Assembly: GCA_009783055.1 (NCBI GenBank) | Contig: WRHW01000001.1 | Location: forward strand, 1 to 64,000 | Length of the DNA: 64,000 nucleotides | Source: Holophagaceae bacterium | GTDB taxonomy: Bacteria; Acidobacteriota; Holophagae; Holophagales; Holophagaceae | Reading direction: 5' to 3' | Shown here: piece by piece, positions 36,603 to 45,654 of the stretch | How positions within the stretch are numbered: position 1 is the stretch's first letter | How the letters are laid out: the number at the start of each line of letters is the position of its first letter | Notes under the pieces: generated by a model | The model's input: the letters and a program-made list of their open reading frames with translations, nothing else | The model's database searches: none | What the model was told of the DNA's origin: nothing | Translations under genes and position numbers: made by a program

Positions 36603-37344
36603 ATCGCATAGCCAAAAAATGGGAGCCGGATAATTTTGAACTTGAGATGAATACTGTCTGGTCGTTCCCCAATCGTGGCAACTGGGCCACACATGATGCC
36701 AAATACCGTGGAAACTGGTCGCCATATATCCCTCGCAATCTCCTGCTCCGCTATTCAAATGCTGGGGACATGGTGCTTGATCAATTTGCTGGTGGTGGAA
36801 CTACCTTAGTTGAGGCAAAGCTACTGAACCGAAACATAATAGGCGTGGACATTAACCCTGTGGCTCTACAGCGGTGTGCAGAAAAAACAGCGTTCGATAT
36901 GCCTAATACTGGACAAGTCTACATCAGGAAGGGCGACGCAAGGAACCTTGCCTTTGTTCCTGATGAAGGAATTGATTTTATATGCACACACCCCCCCCGT
37001 ATGCAGACATCATTTGTTACAGTGATGGCATCGAAGGCGATTTGTCTTGCTACAGAGTAAAGGATTTCTTAACACAAATGGGACTAGTTGCGGCAGAGTG
37101 CCATCGCGTTCTAAGACCCGGAAAATTCTGCGCCATCCTGATGGGGGACACTCGGAAGAAGGGCTGTGTCGTTGCATTGAGCTTTGACGTGATGAAAATC
37201 TTTGAAAATTCGGGGTTCACCAAAAAAGAAATAATCATCAAAGAACAGCACAATTGCAAAGCAACAGGGTTCTGGAAGACCAATAGCGTAAAGCACAACT
37301 TTCTGCTGTTGGCTCATGAATACTTGTTCGTATTTAAAAAATAG
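36599..37344 (+). pseudogene. second DNA methyltransferase, frameshifted at a C8 tract
   Basis: Two overlapping frames form one methylase. Frame 1 holds WSFPNRGNWATHDAKYRGNW, motif I DQFAGGGTTLVEA (near 60) and ends inside motif IV (CTHPP). The second frame continues YADIICYSDGIEGDL... to HEYLFVFKK. The break is a run of eight C (36991-36998); six C would restore the expected THPPY. A long homopolymer exactly at the break fits phase variation, with this copy OFF; sequencing error or decay are alternatives. Its ATG overlaps the nuclease stop, so it belongs to that cassette, recalling the two-methylase DpnII arrangement. Confidence 0.75.
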
Positions 37345-37452
37345 TGTCGAATACTGGCACCTAACGCGCAAACGGCGCAAAGTGCTCATTAACCACTAAT
37401 GGAATCGATCAAATATCTCGTATTGACCGAATACTAAGGTGGCCTAGAATCT

Positions 37453-37527
37453 CTACTTAACCACTTCCAGCTCCCTGCCGACTTTGGCAAATGCGTTAAT
37501 TGCGAAGTCCAGGTCTTCCTTAACGAG
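37453..37527 (-). pseudogene. kbl: 3' fragment resembling glycine C-acetyltransferase (kbl)
   Basis: Read on the minus strand, LVKEDLDFAINAFAKVG then RELEVVK and TAG closely resembles the C-terminus of 2-amino-3-ketobutyrate CoA ligase. Upstream in the same frame a TAA appears after six more codons. Only about 25 codons survive. kbl and tdh are usually adjacent, and the tdh-like start lies 2.7 kb away on the same strand. Confidence 0.45.
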
Positions 37528-37968
37528 TTGTGGGCAGGATTTTTAGGCAACTCGCATTTGGTTTATCGGATTGGACAGCTATTTGAATGAGCCAGAAAAA
37601 GTGTATATTTCGCCAAATAGGGACAATATAGCCCACGCCCGTCTTTTTGACATCTGTTTGACACGAAGCGTATTTATTAATAAATTATGTCACGAAAATC
37701 AACAATAACTATAGTAGTATCAGCTTTTATCAAACATTGGCTTGACCGATTTTGTGGCTGACTTACTGTAGTTGAACCGCTATATATGATCGGTTGCCCT
37801 GGTGATATATTTCATCAGAATTGCCTTTCATCAGCGATCAAGGAAATGATAGCGCAAGACAGAAAAAATATCAAATTTGGCTTGTTTGGGTTATGAAATT
37901 TGGCTTGTTTTTATTATGAAGATTGGCTCTTCAATTGTCAGTTAGTGGCTAGAAAAAACTTCGTGCCT
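37528..37968. other. intergenic region between RM cassette and rmuC
   Basis: No convincing gene. It holds a promoter-like TTGACA (37658-37663), 17-nt spacer and TAAATT reading into a 24-codon open frame (MSRKSTITIVVSAF...). A GTTGAACCGCTATATA string (37771-37786) is shared with 10134-10150. Two tandem copies of AATTTGGCTTGTTT...TTATGA lie near 37875-37920. It is probably a scar of past insertions. Confidence 0.4.
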
Positions 37969-39477
37969 TTAGAGTTCTTCATCTAGCTCGTTAAAGTCGA
38001 GCTGGGGAATGTTGGTTTGGAGTGTGAGTTCCTCTACATTTTGCAATCGTTTTTCGATAGCCCTCGTGCGGGTGCCGACAATTTTTTCTAATGTCATGTC
38101 AGCAGTCCGTATCTGTTTTTGTGCCTGGCTAAGGGTATCGCCAAACTTGCCAAACTCATGTTTTACGGCGCGTAGTGTATTCCATACTTCCTGAGACCTC
38201 TGTTCGATTGCAAGAGTTTTAAATCCCACCTGAAGCGATCCTAGATATGCAGAAAGTGTTGTTGGGCCTACGATATGTATCTTGTATTTTTCCCTGAGTT
38301 CTTCAAAGAGGGCGGCGTTTCTGATTACCTCGGCAAATAGCCCCTCGGTGGGCAAAAACATCAGGGCAAAGTCGGTAGTTTTAGGTGGTGCAATATATTT
38401 ATCGAAAATGTCCTTGGCGAAAGACTTAACCTTCTGTGCCAGTGCCTTGCGAGCCTCGTCGATGGCCTGTTTGTCCTCGGCATCCAGTAGCCGATTGTAG
38501 TCCTCGACAGGAAACTTAGAGTCGATAGGCAACAACAGTGGCGCGTCTCCACTACCGGGCAACTTGATGGCAAATTCCACGCGCTTGCTATTGCTTATTT
38601 CTATATTCATCTCGTATTGAGTGGGGGCGAGTATATCCGACAGTAATTTCTCTAGCCGCACTTCGCCGTAGGTGCCACGCTCTTTGACGTTGATGAGGGC
38701 ATTCTTTAGGCTCTTAGCATCTGCGGCTAGGTTTTTCATCTCCCCTAAACCAAGTTGGACATTTTCCAGATGCTTGCTAACCACTTCAAATGACTGAGTT
38801 AGCCTAGTCTCTAGTGTCTTTTGTAATTTTTCATCCACCACCCCCTGCATTTGCTCCAACCGCTTTTCGTTGCTCTCTTGTAGTGATTTCATTTTGTTTT
38901 CGAGTGTAGCGTTGATTTTTTCGACACCCTCGGTACTACCCTTCTGCATGGACGTTAGCTTGGAGTCAACTCGTGCCTGAATTTCATTTAGTTGTTTATT
39001 TGTTTCTTCCCTATTGGATTGGAGGGTTTTTTGAACTTGCTCTTGTATGGACGACAGGCGCATGTCTAGCTGGGAAGAAAACTTGCCCAACTGATCGTTA
39101 GTTTCGGTGCGGGTCTCCTGCAATGTTTTATTGACGTTTACATTAATGTTATTGTTGCTCTCGGCACCACTCTGTTGGATGGCCATAAGTTTTTCGGTAA
39201 TTCGGGATTGAAACTCTTGTAGTTGCCTATTGGTTTCTTCACGAATCCCCTGGAGTGTAGACTGGATGCTTGCCTGAATCACATCAAATCGCGCAAATTG
39301 CTCTGTAGCACCATTGCTGATTTGCTTGGCCACCCCATCCCGCAATTCCTCGCCACTTTGCTTTAAGAGGCCATAAATCATCCCAGTATCCGACTTGACC
39401 TTGCGAAAAAACGACATCGCAATCAAGACGAAGAGCAATGAAACGATAATTATGTTAAAAATTATTTGAACATCCAT
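37969..39477 (-). CDS. rmuC: DNA recombination protein RmuC
   Basis: A 502-residue protein with one N-terminal membrane helix (IIFNIIIVSLLFVLIAMSFF), a long coiled coil with repeated QSNREETNKQLNEIQ-type units (about 45-250), and the RmuC nuclease-like domain (about 270-450: VKERGTYGEVRLEKLL, LPIDSKFPVEDYNRLL, FLPTEGLFAEV). RmuC limits inversion at short inverted repeats, notable in a region rich in them. Start 39477 follows AAAGGGG. Its neighbours are unrelated. Confidence 0.9.
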   Translation of the reverse strand: MDVQIIFNIIIVSLLFVLIAMSFFRKVKSDTGMIYGLLKQSGEELRDGVAKQISNGATEQFARFDVIQASIQSTLQGIREETNRQLQEFQSRITEKLMAIQQSGAESNNNINVNVNKTLQETRTETNDQLGKFSSQLDMRLSSIQEQVQKTLQSNREETNKQLNEIQARVDSKLTSMQKGSTEGVEKINATLENKMKSLQESNEKRLEQMQGVVDEKLQKTLETRLTQSFEVVSKHLENVQLGLGEMKNLAADAKSLKNALINVKERGTYGEVRLEKLLSDILAPTQYEMNIEISNSKRVEFAIKLPGSGDAPLLLPIDSKFPVEDYNRLLDAEDKQAIDEARKALAQKVKSFAKDIFDKYIAPPKTTDFALMFLPTEGLFAEVIRNAALFEELREKYKIHIVGPTTLSAYLGSLQVGFKTLAIEQRSQEVWNTLRAVKHEFGKFGDTLSQAQKQIRTADMTLEKIVGTRTRAIEKRLQNVEELTLQTNIPQLDFNELDEEL

Positions 39478-39497
39478 AAGTACCCCTTTCATATAAT

Positions 39498-39539
39498 ACC
39501 AGTTTTCAGTTACCAGTTTTCAGTTATCAGTTATCAGTT
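39498..39539 (+). repeat. TTATCAG/TTTTCAG short tandem repeats
   Basis: Five near-tandem units of CAGTTTTCAG/CAGTTATCAG just upstream of rmuC. Same family as 1027, 33380 and 52870. Confidence 0.6.
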
Positions 39540-39636
39540 TGCCAGTGGAAGAAAATTTTACGCTCTTACCCAATTGTAACCACGGTGCGGTCACAATTAA
39601 ACTGGTTTCAATATCGCCTCTTTATTAACATAGGTG

Positions 39637-39648
39637 GCAACTTGGTAT
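39637..39648 (+). repeat. half copy of the 36-nt palindrome
   Basis: GCAACTTGGTAT, the right arm only, between rmuC and the type IIG-like gene. Confidence 0.4.
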
Positions 39649-39750
39649 TATTATTACTTTCGCTATAAAGAGTGCTATCATAAAAGAGATAAAGTGCAAT
39701 GATAAAGTACTTCCGTGACCGGATTTCCCTGACTGAACAGTACGACAAAC

Positions 39751-42315
39751 ATGGCGAAAAAAACTACCAATCCAAGCGAAGAAGAAATCAAAAACTATGT
39801 CCGTGAATTGTTTTTCAGAAAATATTTTTGCACAGTTGCGGGTAACATAGATTTTGTAGTAAAGACAAAGCAAAGCATGAAGGATGCAACATCAGGTCAT
39901 CTCCTATGGGCAGAGGCAAAAAAGGAGATAAAAGCTGATGTAATTGCTATGCTAACCCAGCTTGTACTTACCATCGGAAAAGAACGACCCTTTGATAAGG
40001 GATTGATTCCACCGCCCTACTTGGGGTGTTTCGATGGTGTTCAAATAGCATTCATCCCCTATTACAAGATTTCAGATATTTTCTATAAATCAGACTTCAA
40101 CTGGAATATTGCACCCTCGAACAAATCAACAAAAGAATTTGCCGAAGTCTACGAAAGAATCAGGCAAATTACAGAGGAAGACAATTCCTTGCCCACATAT
40201 ATTTTTGATTTTGTCCAAGACGAGAAAGAACTTAAGGACTTTATCAGGATCAACTTTATCCAAGGTAAAATCGGAACATCAAAAATTCAAATCGACAAAA
40301 ACAACTTTATGATTGTATACATCAAATGGCTGGAAACAGTTAAGCCAACTATTGATCTCCCGTCATGGGAGGCGGCTAAGAAAATTGGTATTTTTGACTG
40401 TCATTTTTACTTGGCTGACTTGCTGTCTCAAGAAAATAGCACATTGACACAAAAACTGATTGTTCTACTCAAATCTGATAAATATGAAGTTGGCAGAAAA
40501 ATTACCGATCTCGGAACTTCGTATACAGAAGTAGTGTTTAGCCCAAATCAAGTAGCCCATACTCAGTTCTGGCAAAAATATGAACGCCCGCCAGCAGTGG
40601 AATATTGGGATTACATCCTGGAGCGCATAGACCTGCTTGTTCCACAAGATATTAGGGAGCGCAGAGGCTCATTTTTTACACCAAGAATTTGGGTTGAGCG
40701 ATCTCAAGAATATCTGGCAAATACTCTCGGAGCTGATTGGCAGGATGAATACTACATCTGGGACTGCGCCGCAGGCACAGGAAACTTACTTTTTGGCCTC
40801 GTCAATAAATACAATATATGGGCATCAACTCTTGATAAGGCAGACGTAAATATCATCCACGAGCTAATAGACAAAAACACAGCAAATCTACTTAAAGATC
40901 AGGTGTTTCAGTTTGATTTCCTGAATGACGATTTTTCTGACCTGCCTAAAGAATTAAGGGAAATAATCGACGACCCCGAAAAGCGAAAAAAGTTGGTTAT
41001 ATACATCAATCCACCGTACGCACAGGCAGGGAGCAGAACCACAATTTCTAAAACCGGCAAACATAAAGATGGAGTAGCCCCATCAAAACTAAAAGCGATA
41101 GCAAAGGATAGCGATAGTGAAACAGGGACTCTGGAAAATGAAGCGAGGGAGCTATACATCCATTTTCTGATGAAGGTTATCACTAAGGTTCGTGGCTGTG
41201 TGCTAGCAGAGTTTTCAACGCTAAAAACCATACAAGCACCAGTGTTTGAGCGGTTTAGAAATATTTTTAATTCAAAATTATTAAATATGTTTGTAGTGCC
41301 AGCAAACACATTTGATAATGTAACGGGCGAATTTCCAATCGGATTCAAAATCTGGGACACTGGTGCTAGAGATGTATTCTCATCAGTCGAGGCTACAGTT
41401 TACGACCATCAGGGAGACTTGCATAGCAGAAGAGAATTTGTTGCATATGCCCGTCAACAAAACATTACATCATGGATTTCTAAATATAAGATTCCAGAGA
41501 AAAGAACATTCAAAGATAAAGAAAAAACAAAAGTGGAACTTGAAGAAGAGTTTATGCAACAAAACAACATTATAGGATTTCTCCTTGGAACTGGGAGAAC
41601 CTGTGTTCAACAGTACAATCTCATTTATATTTCCAACAAAAAAAAATCATCAATTCCTCATGCCAGAGGCTCCTGGATAAATAGATCTAACTTGATGCAA
41701 GTATGTACTTTTTTTTCGATATGGAAATCTATTACTGCCAATTGGATAAATGACTGCGACCACTTTCTTGCGCCTAATGAACGTTACTATCAGGACAGTA
41801 ATTTCCAACTAAATTGCTTTGTATACGCCCTATTCACCAACGCTGTAAGCACTTCTGATGGAACAAATCACTGGATTCCATTTACCCATCAGGAAGTTGA
41901 TGCTAGAAAGAAGTTTGAAAGTAATTTTATGTCTGAATATATTAAAACAATCTTTCAAGGCCATACCATTTCGCTATTTCCAGACACACTTCTCACTGAA
42001 GATAATGACACCCTTTTAGACAATGCTCTTTGCCATAAAAACCAACGCCTTGAATTTTCCTCAGTCGCCAAAGCTGTCTTTAATGCTGGCCTCAAGATAT
42101 GGCAATATTATCATTCCAAACCAAGAGTAAATGTCAATGCCAGCCTATACGACATTCGGCTATATTTTAATAAAAGGAATGAGCAAGGCAGGATGAATAC
42201 TAATAGCGAGGACGAAAATTTCAACCAGTTAGATGCAAATCTTCGCTCTGCACTAAAAACCTTGTCTGAAGAAATTGAACCCTTGGTCTACGATTATGGG
42301 TTTTTGAAAGGCTAG
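39751..42315 (+). CDS. type IIG-like restriction-modification enzyme / DNA methylase
   Basis: An 854-residue protein. The N-terminus has a nuclease-like core (IDFVVKTKQ, then LLWAEAKK near 53-59, fitting PD-(D/E)XK). The methylase part has motif I WDCAAGTGNLLFGL (near 338) and motif IV IYINPPYAQAG (near 420), N6A type. The long C-terminus (500-854) should hold target recognition. No separate specificity or helicase subunit is nearby. The frame is intact. It differs from the 5067 enzyme in size and motif wording, so it is an independent system. The exact start is uncertain because no clear ribosome site precedes it. Confidence 0.72.
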   Translation: MAKKTTNPSEEEIKNYVRELFFRKYFCTVAGNIDFVVKTKQSMKDATSGHLLWAEAKKEIKADVIAMLTQLVLTIGKERPFDKGLIPPPYLGCFDGVQIAFIPYYKISDIFYKSDFNWNIAPSNKSTKEFAEVYERIRQITEEDNSLPTYIFDFVQDEKELKDFIRINFIQGKIGTSKIQIDKNNFMIVYIKWLETVKPTIDLPSWEAAKKIGIFDCHFYLADLLSQENSTLTQKLIVLLKSDKYEVGRKITDLGTSYTEVVFSPNQVAHTQFWQKYERPPAVEYWDYILERIDLLVPQDIRERRGSFFTPRIWVERSQEYLANTLGADWQDEYYIWDCAAGTGNLLFGLVNKYNIWASTLDKADVNIIHELIDKNTANLLKDQVFQFDFLNDDFSDLPKELREIIDDPEKRKKLVIYINPPYAQAGSRTTISKTGKHKDGVAPSKLKAIAKDSDSETGTLENEARELYIHFLMKVITKVRGCVLAEFSTLKTIQAPVFERFRNIFNSKLLNMFVVPANTFDNVTGEFPIGFKIWDTGARDVFSSVEATVYDHQGDLHSRREFVAYARQQNITSWISKYKIPEKRTFKDKEKTKVELEEEFMQQNNIIGFLLGTGRTCVQQYNLIYISNKKKSSIPHARGSWINRSNLMQVCTFFSIWKSITANWINDCDHFLAPNERYYQDSNFQLNCFVYALFTNAVSTSDGTNHWIPFTHQEVDARKKFESNFMSEYIKTIFQGHTISLFPDTLLTEDNDTLLDNALCHKNQRLEFSSVAKAVFNAGLKIWQYYHSKPRVNVNASLYDIRLYFNKRNEQGRMNTNSEDENFNQLDANLRSALKTLSEEIEPLVYDYGFLKG

Positions 42316-42334
42316 TTTGGGGGCGTTTTCATAG

Positions 42335-42363
42335 TAACTTGTATCTTGTAACTGCTATATAAT
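42335..42363 (+). promoter_or_regulatory. promoter candidate for S46 peptidase B
   Basis: A perfect TATAAT (42358-42363) with TAACTT 17 nt upstream (42335-42340). The ribosome site GGAGG follows 7 nt after the -10 box, which would leave almost no leader, so the transcription start must lie close to the coding region. Confidence 0.35.
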
Positions 42364-42381
42364 GTATTTGGAGGTATTATT

Positions 42382-44472
42382 ATGACTTTGAGACTTCGCT
42401 CTCTCCTTACGGCCACCAGCATGGCTCTTGTATCGGGTGCTTTGTTTTCTGATGAAGGGATGTGGACGTTTGACAACCTACCCCTCAAGAAGATGATGGA
42501 AAAATATGGCTTTGCGCCTGATAAGCAGTGGCTCGAACACGCCCAGCTTGCGGCTGTAAATTTTGGCGGTGGTTCGGCTTCTTTTATTAGTAGCAATGGC
42601 CTCGTTATCACCAACCACCACGTTGGACGTGGTTCGCTACAACGTCTCTCTACTAGTGAAAATAATTACATCAGGGACGGCTTCATTGCCCGCACTATGG
42701 CTGATGAAATTAAGGTGCCTAACCTGACCATCCGCACGGTTGTGCAAATGGAAAACGTTACCGAAAAGGTAAATGCCGCCGTAAAGCCCGGTATGAAGCC
42801 TGAAGAGGCGGCCCAGGCCAGAAGCCAGGCCCTCGCTAGCATTGCCCAGGAATTGGGCGACAAAACGCGCCTAGAGCCACGCCAAGTAACGCTTTATAGC
42901 GGTGGTGAATATTGGGTATACCTCAACAAAGTGCATACAGATGTACGCCTGGTGGCGGCACCTGAAACCGAAGTTGGCGGATTTGGTGGCGATCCAGATA
43001 ATTTTACCTATCCGCGCCATGACCTAGATTTCTGCATGTTTAGGGTCTATGAAAATGACAAACCATATCAGCCATCACACTTCCTAAGAATGCCCTCAAC
43101 CCCCCTAAAAAATGGAGATTTGACCTTTGTCATAGGCAACCCTGGGCGAACTCAGAGGCAATTAACCTATGCCCAGATGATGTTTAACCGCGACTATTCG
43201 GCCCCAACATCCATCGCAAACCTTAAAGAACGCAGAGAAGGCATCCTTGCAAACGTGGCCGCCGCAAAAACTGAAGACGAACGTCGCACAGCCATGGCTC
43301 CTATTTTTGGAGTAGAGAATAGCCTAAAGGCACAATCCGGCTACTACCGCGGACTCATTGACGTTGCCGCCATGGGCCGCATCAAGGCCGCCGAGGATGA
43401 ACTCAGAGCCAAGATAGCCGCAGATCCGCAGTTAAAGGCTGACGCAGGAAACAGCCATGCAAGGATAGAAGATGCTGTTAAACTGCAGATTTCTGTGTTT
43501 AAGGAACAACAAGTACCGGGCTTTTTTACTGCCGCCGGTGACTTGTCTGTCCGGTTGATGTCGATAATGAATATTGTCAATCGCCCTGCTACTGCTCAGG
43601 CCACCCCTGCTGGTGGACGTGGCGGAAACCAAGTAGCCCGTGATAGAGAACTTGCAGTTGGCAATTTTGCCTTCGACAAGGCCATAGAAACGCGCAACCT
43701 CACTGTAGCTTTGGAAAAATCAGTTAAGGAATTAGGGCCTAACCATAAATTTGTCAAGTCTGTTTTGGGCAATAGATCTGCTGAGGCTGTAGCCAAGGCC
43801 GCCGTTGACGGCACTCAGCTTGCGTCTGCAGATGCCAGAAAGGCACTGTTGGATGGTGGCAAGGTAGCTGTGGATGCCTCTAAAGATTCGTTGCTCGCCC
43901 TGCTAAAGCAAGTAATTGAGCTACAGGCAAACGTAACAAAAGTAAATGGCCAAGCTCAGGCGATCATTAGCGATCATTCGCTACGCATTGCAAAAGCTCG
44001 CTTTGCGGTATATGGCAAGGAAATGTATCCAGACGCAACCGGCACCCTGCGCCTCACTTATGGCGCGGTGCAAACCTATGAGGGCAATGGCACGAAGATG
44101 CAACCCTTCACCACATTCTATGGCCTCTACGACAGGCACATCGGCTGGGGCGGCAACGAGGCCAAGGCCGAAAATGGCTCTTGGACGCTACCTCAGAGGT
44201 GGCTGGATGCCAAAGATAAAATTAACCTCACTACTCCGCTCAACTTTGTCCACGATGTTGATACCATTGGCGGTAACAGCGGTAGCCCAGTGCTAAACGT
44301 CAAGGGCGAAATAGTTGGCCTGCTCTTCGATGGCACATACGAGAGTCTGCCAAATAACTATTTCTATGACGTAAAATACAATCGCTCCGTAAGCGTTGAT
44401 ATGAGGGCAGTGCTGGAATCCCTCTGGTCTGTCTATGATGCCGCCCACCTCATCAGGCAGATGGGGAACTAA
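42382..44472 (+). CDS. S46 family dipeptidyl-peptidase (copy B)
   Basis: A 696-residue secreted S46 peptidase with signal peptide MTLRLRSLLTATSMALVSGALF, then DEGMWTFDNLPL. Triad regions: ITNHHVGRG, GDPDNFTYPRHDLDF and GGNSGSPVLN. The specificity loop reads GLLFDGTYE, with Gly as in DPP7-like enzymes that prefer hydrophobic P1 residues. An Ala/Gly/Pro-rich insertion (TAQATPAGGRGG) sits mid-chain. TTTGGAGG lies before the ATG. It is about as long as copies A and C but clearly diverged. Confidence 0.92.
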   Translation: MTLRLRSLLTATSMALVSGALFSDEGMWTFDNLPLKKMMEKYGFAPDKQWLEHAQLAAVNFGGGSASFISSNGLVITNHHVGRGSLQRLSTSENNYIRDGFIARTMADEIKVPNLTIRTVVQMENVTEKVNAAVKPGMKPEEAAQARSQALASIAQELGDKTRLEPRQVTLYSGGEYWVYLNKVHTDVRLVAAPETEVGGFGGDPDNFTYPRHDLDFCMFRVYENDKPYQPSHFLRMPSTPLKNGDLTFVIGNPGRTQRQLTYAQMMFNRDYSAPTSIANLKERREGILANVAAAKTEDERRTAMAPIFGVENSLKAQSGYYRGLIDVAAMGRIKAAEDELRAKIAADPQLKADAGNSHARIEDAVKLQISVFKEQQVPGFFTAAGDLSVRLMSIMNIVNRPATAQATPAGGRGGNQVARDRELAVGNFAFDKAIETRNLTVALEKSVKELGPNHKFVKSVLGNRSAEAVAKAAVDGTQLASADARKALLDGGKVAVDASKDSLLALLKQVIELQANVTKVNGQAQAIISDHSLRIAKARFAVYGKEMYPDATGTLRLTYGAVQTYEGNGTKMQPFTTFYGLYDRHIGWGGNEAKAENGSWTLPQRWLDAKDKINLTTPLNFVHDVDTIGGNSGSPVLNVKGEIVGLLFDGTYESLPNNYFYDVKYNRSVSVDMRAVLESLWSVYDAAHLIRQMGN

Positions 44473-44570
44473 AGCTATCGTCGACAACGGGCATTTTGGG
44501 TTTGTGCCAAGCTACCGAAAAAGAGCGTGGCTTGGCACAAAAACCAGCAACTGAAGTTAGGGAGCCATTA

Positions 44571-45565
44571 GTGCAGACAGCGCAAACACTGTTTGATGAA
44601 GATTGTCGCCTTGAGCAGTACAGTGGAAAGTCCATCCATGAAGAATTTGCTCAAGATTCAGAAATAGTTTTTTTACATGGCGATTCTATTGATAGTTTGG
44701 GAGAGTGCCCACCCAATTTTGCAAAACTGATTATTACTTCGCCACCCTACAACGTGGGTAAAGAATATGAAACCCAAACCAACCTGAAAAATTACTTAAA
44801 AGCCCTTGAGCCAATGCTAGACGAGCTCGTCCGGGTATTAGCTCCTGACGGCTCGCTTTGCTGGCAAGTTGGAAACTATGTAGAAAACAAAGAAGTATTC
44901 CCCCTGGACTTCTACTTTTACCCGCTTTTCAAAGAGCGCGGCCTAAAGCTCCGCAATCGCATTATCTGGACATTTGAGCACGGCCTACATTGTTCAACAC
45001 GTTTTTCGGGACGCTATGAAACCCTGCTGTGGTTTACAAAGGGAGATAGCTACGTTTTCAACCTTGATCCCGTCCGAGTACCCTCAAAATATCCCGGCAA
45101 GACCCATTTTAAGCCCGGACCCAAGTATGGGTTGCCGTCTGGCAATCCTCTCGGAAAAACCCCGGCGACATTTGGAAGCTGATGTTAAACGAGTGGGAAA
45201 CAGGGCTATGGAACATCCCCAACGTAAAGGCCAACCATCCAGAAAAAACTTTGCATCCTTGCCAATTTCCTATCGAACTTGTAGAACGCTGTATTCTGGC
45301 CTTTACCGAGCCAGGCGACTGGGTAATAGACCCTTTCAGCGGGGTCGGCTCTGCCATGCTTGCGGCCGTTAAGCTGGGTCGCCGGGCATTGGGGTGCGAA
45401 AGGGAAGACGAATACATCGCAGAAGCTAAAAAACGTATGGGGTTGCTGTTTTCAGGTAGCCTGCCTTACCGTCCTTTGGGCAAGCCCGTCCATCAACCAA
45501 CGGGACGTGAAAAGGTATCCCAGATCCCAGCGTTATGGCTCGGACAACAGGAGGGACTACAATGA
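44571..45565 (+). pseudogene. beta-class DNA methyltransferase, single-base frameshift
   Basis: A GTG at 44571 follows AGGGAG. Frame 1 carries motif IV ITSPPYNVGKEYE and runs to SGNPLGKTPATFGS then stop at 45182. The shifted frame continues GDIWKLMLNEWETGLWNIPN then VKANHPEKTLHP, with motif I VIDPFSGVGSAMLAAV near the end. Changing AAAAACCCC near 45158 by one A joins them as GKNPGDIW, the family reading. Order IV then I marks a beta-class enzyme. It is inactive unless frameshifting rescues it; a sequencing error is possible. No nuclease partner is adjacent: it lies between S46 copies B and C. Confidence 0.78.
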
Positions 45566-45654
45566 AAATAGTAGGTAAATATTCATTTTTTTCAATATTC
45601 TGACAGGTTTTGAAAAAGGCTCAAATAACAAACTACAAATCATTTGGAGAACCT

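Noticed and set aside
39699-39806. Short frame starting at 39699 just before the type IIG-like gene
   Set aside because: Only about 35 codons, in a different frame, no ribosome site, no similarity recognised.
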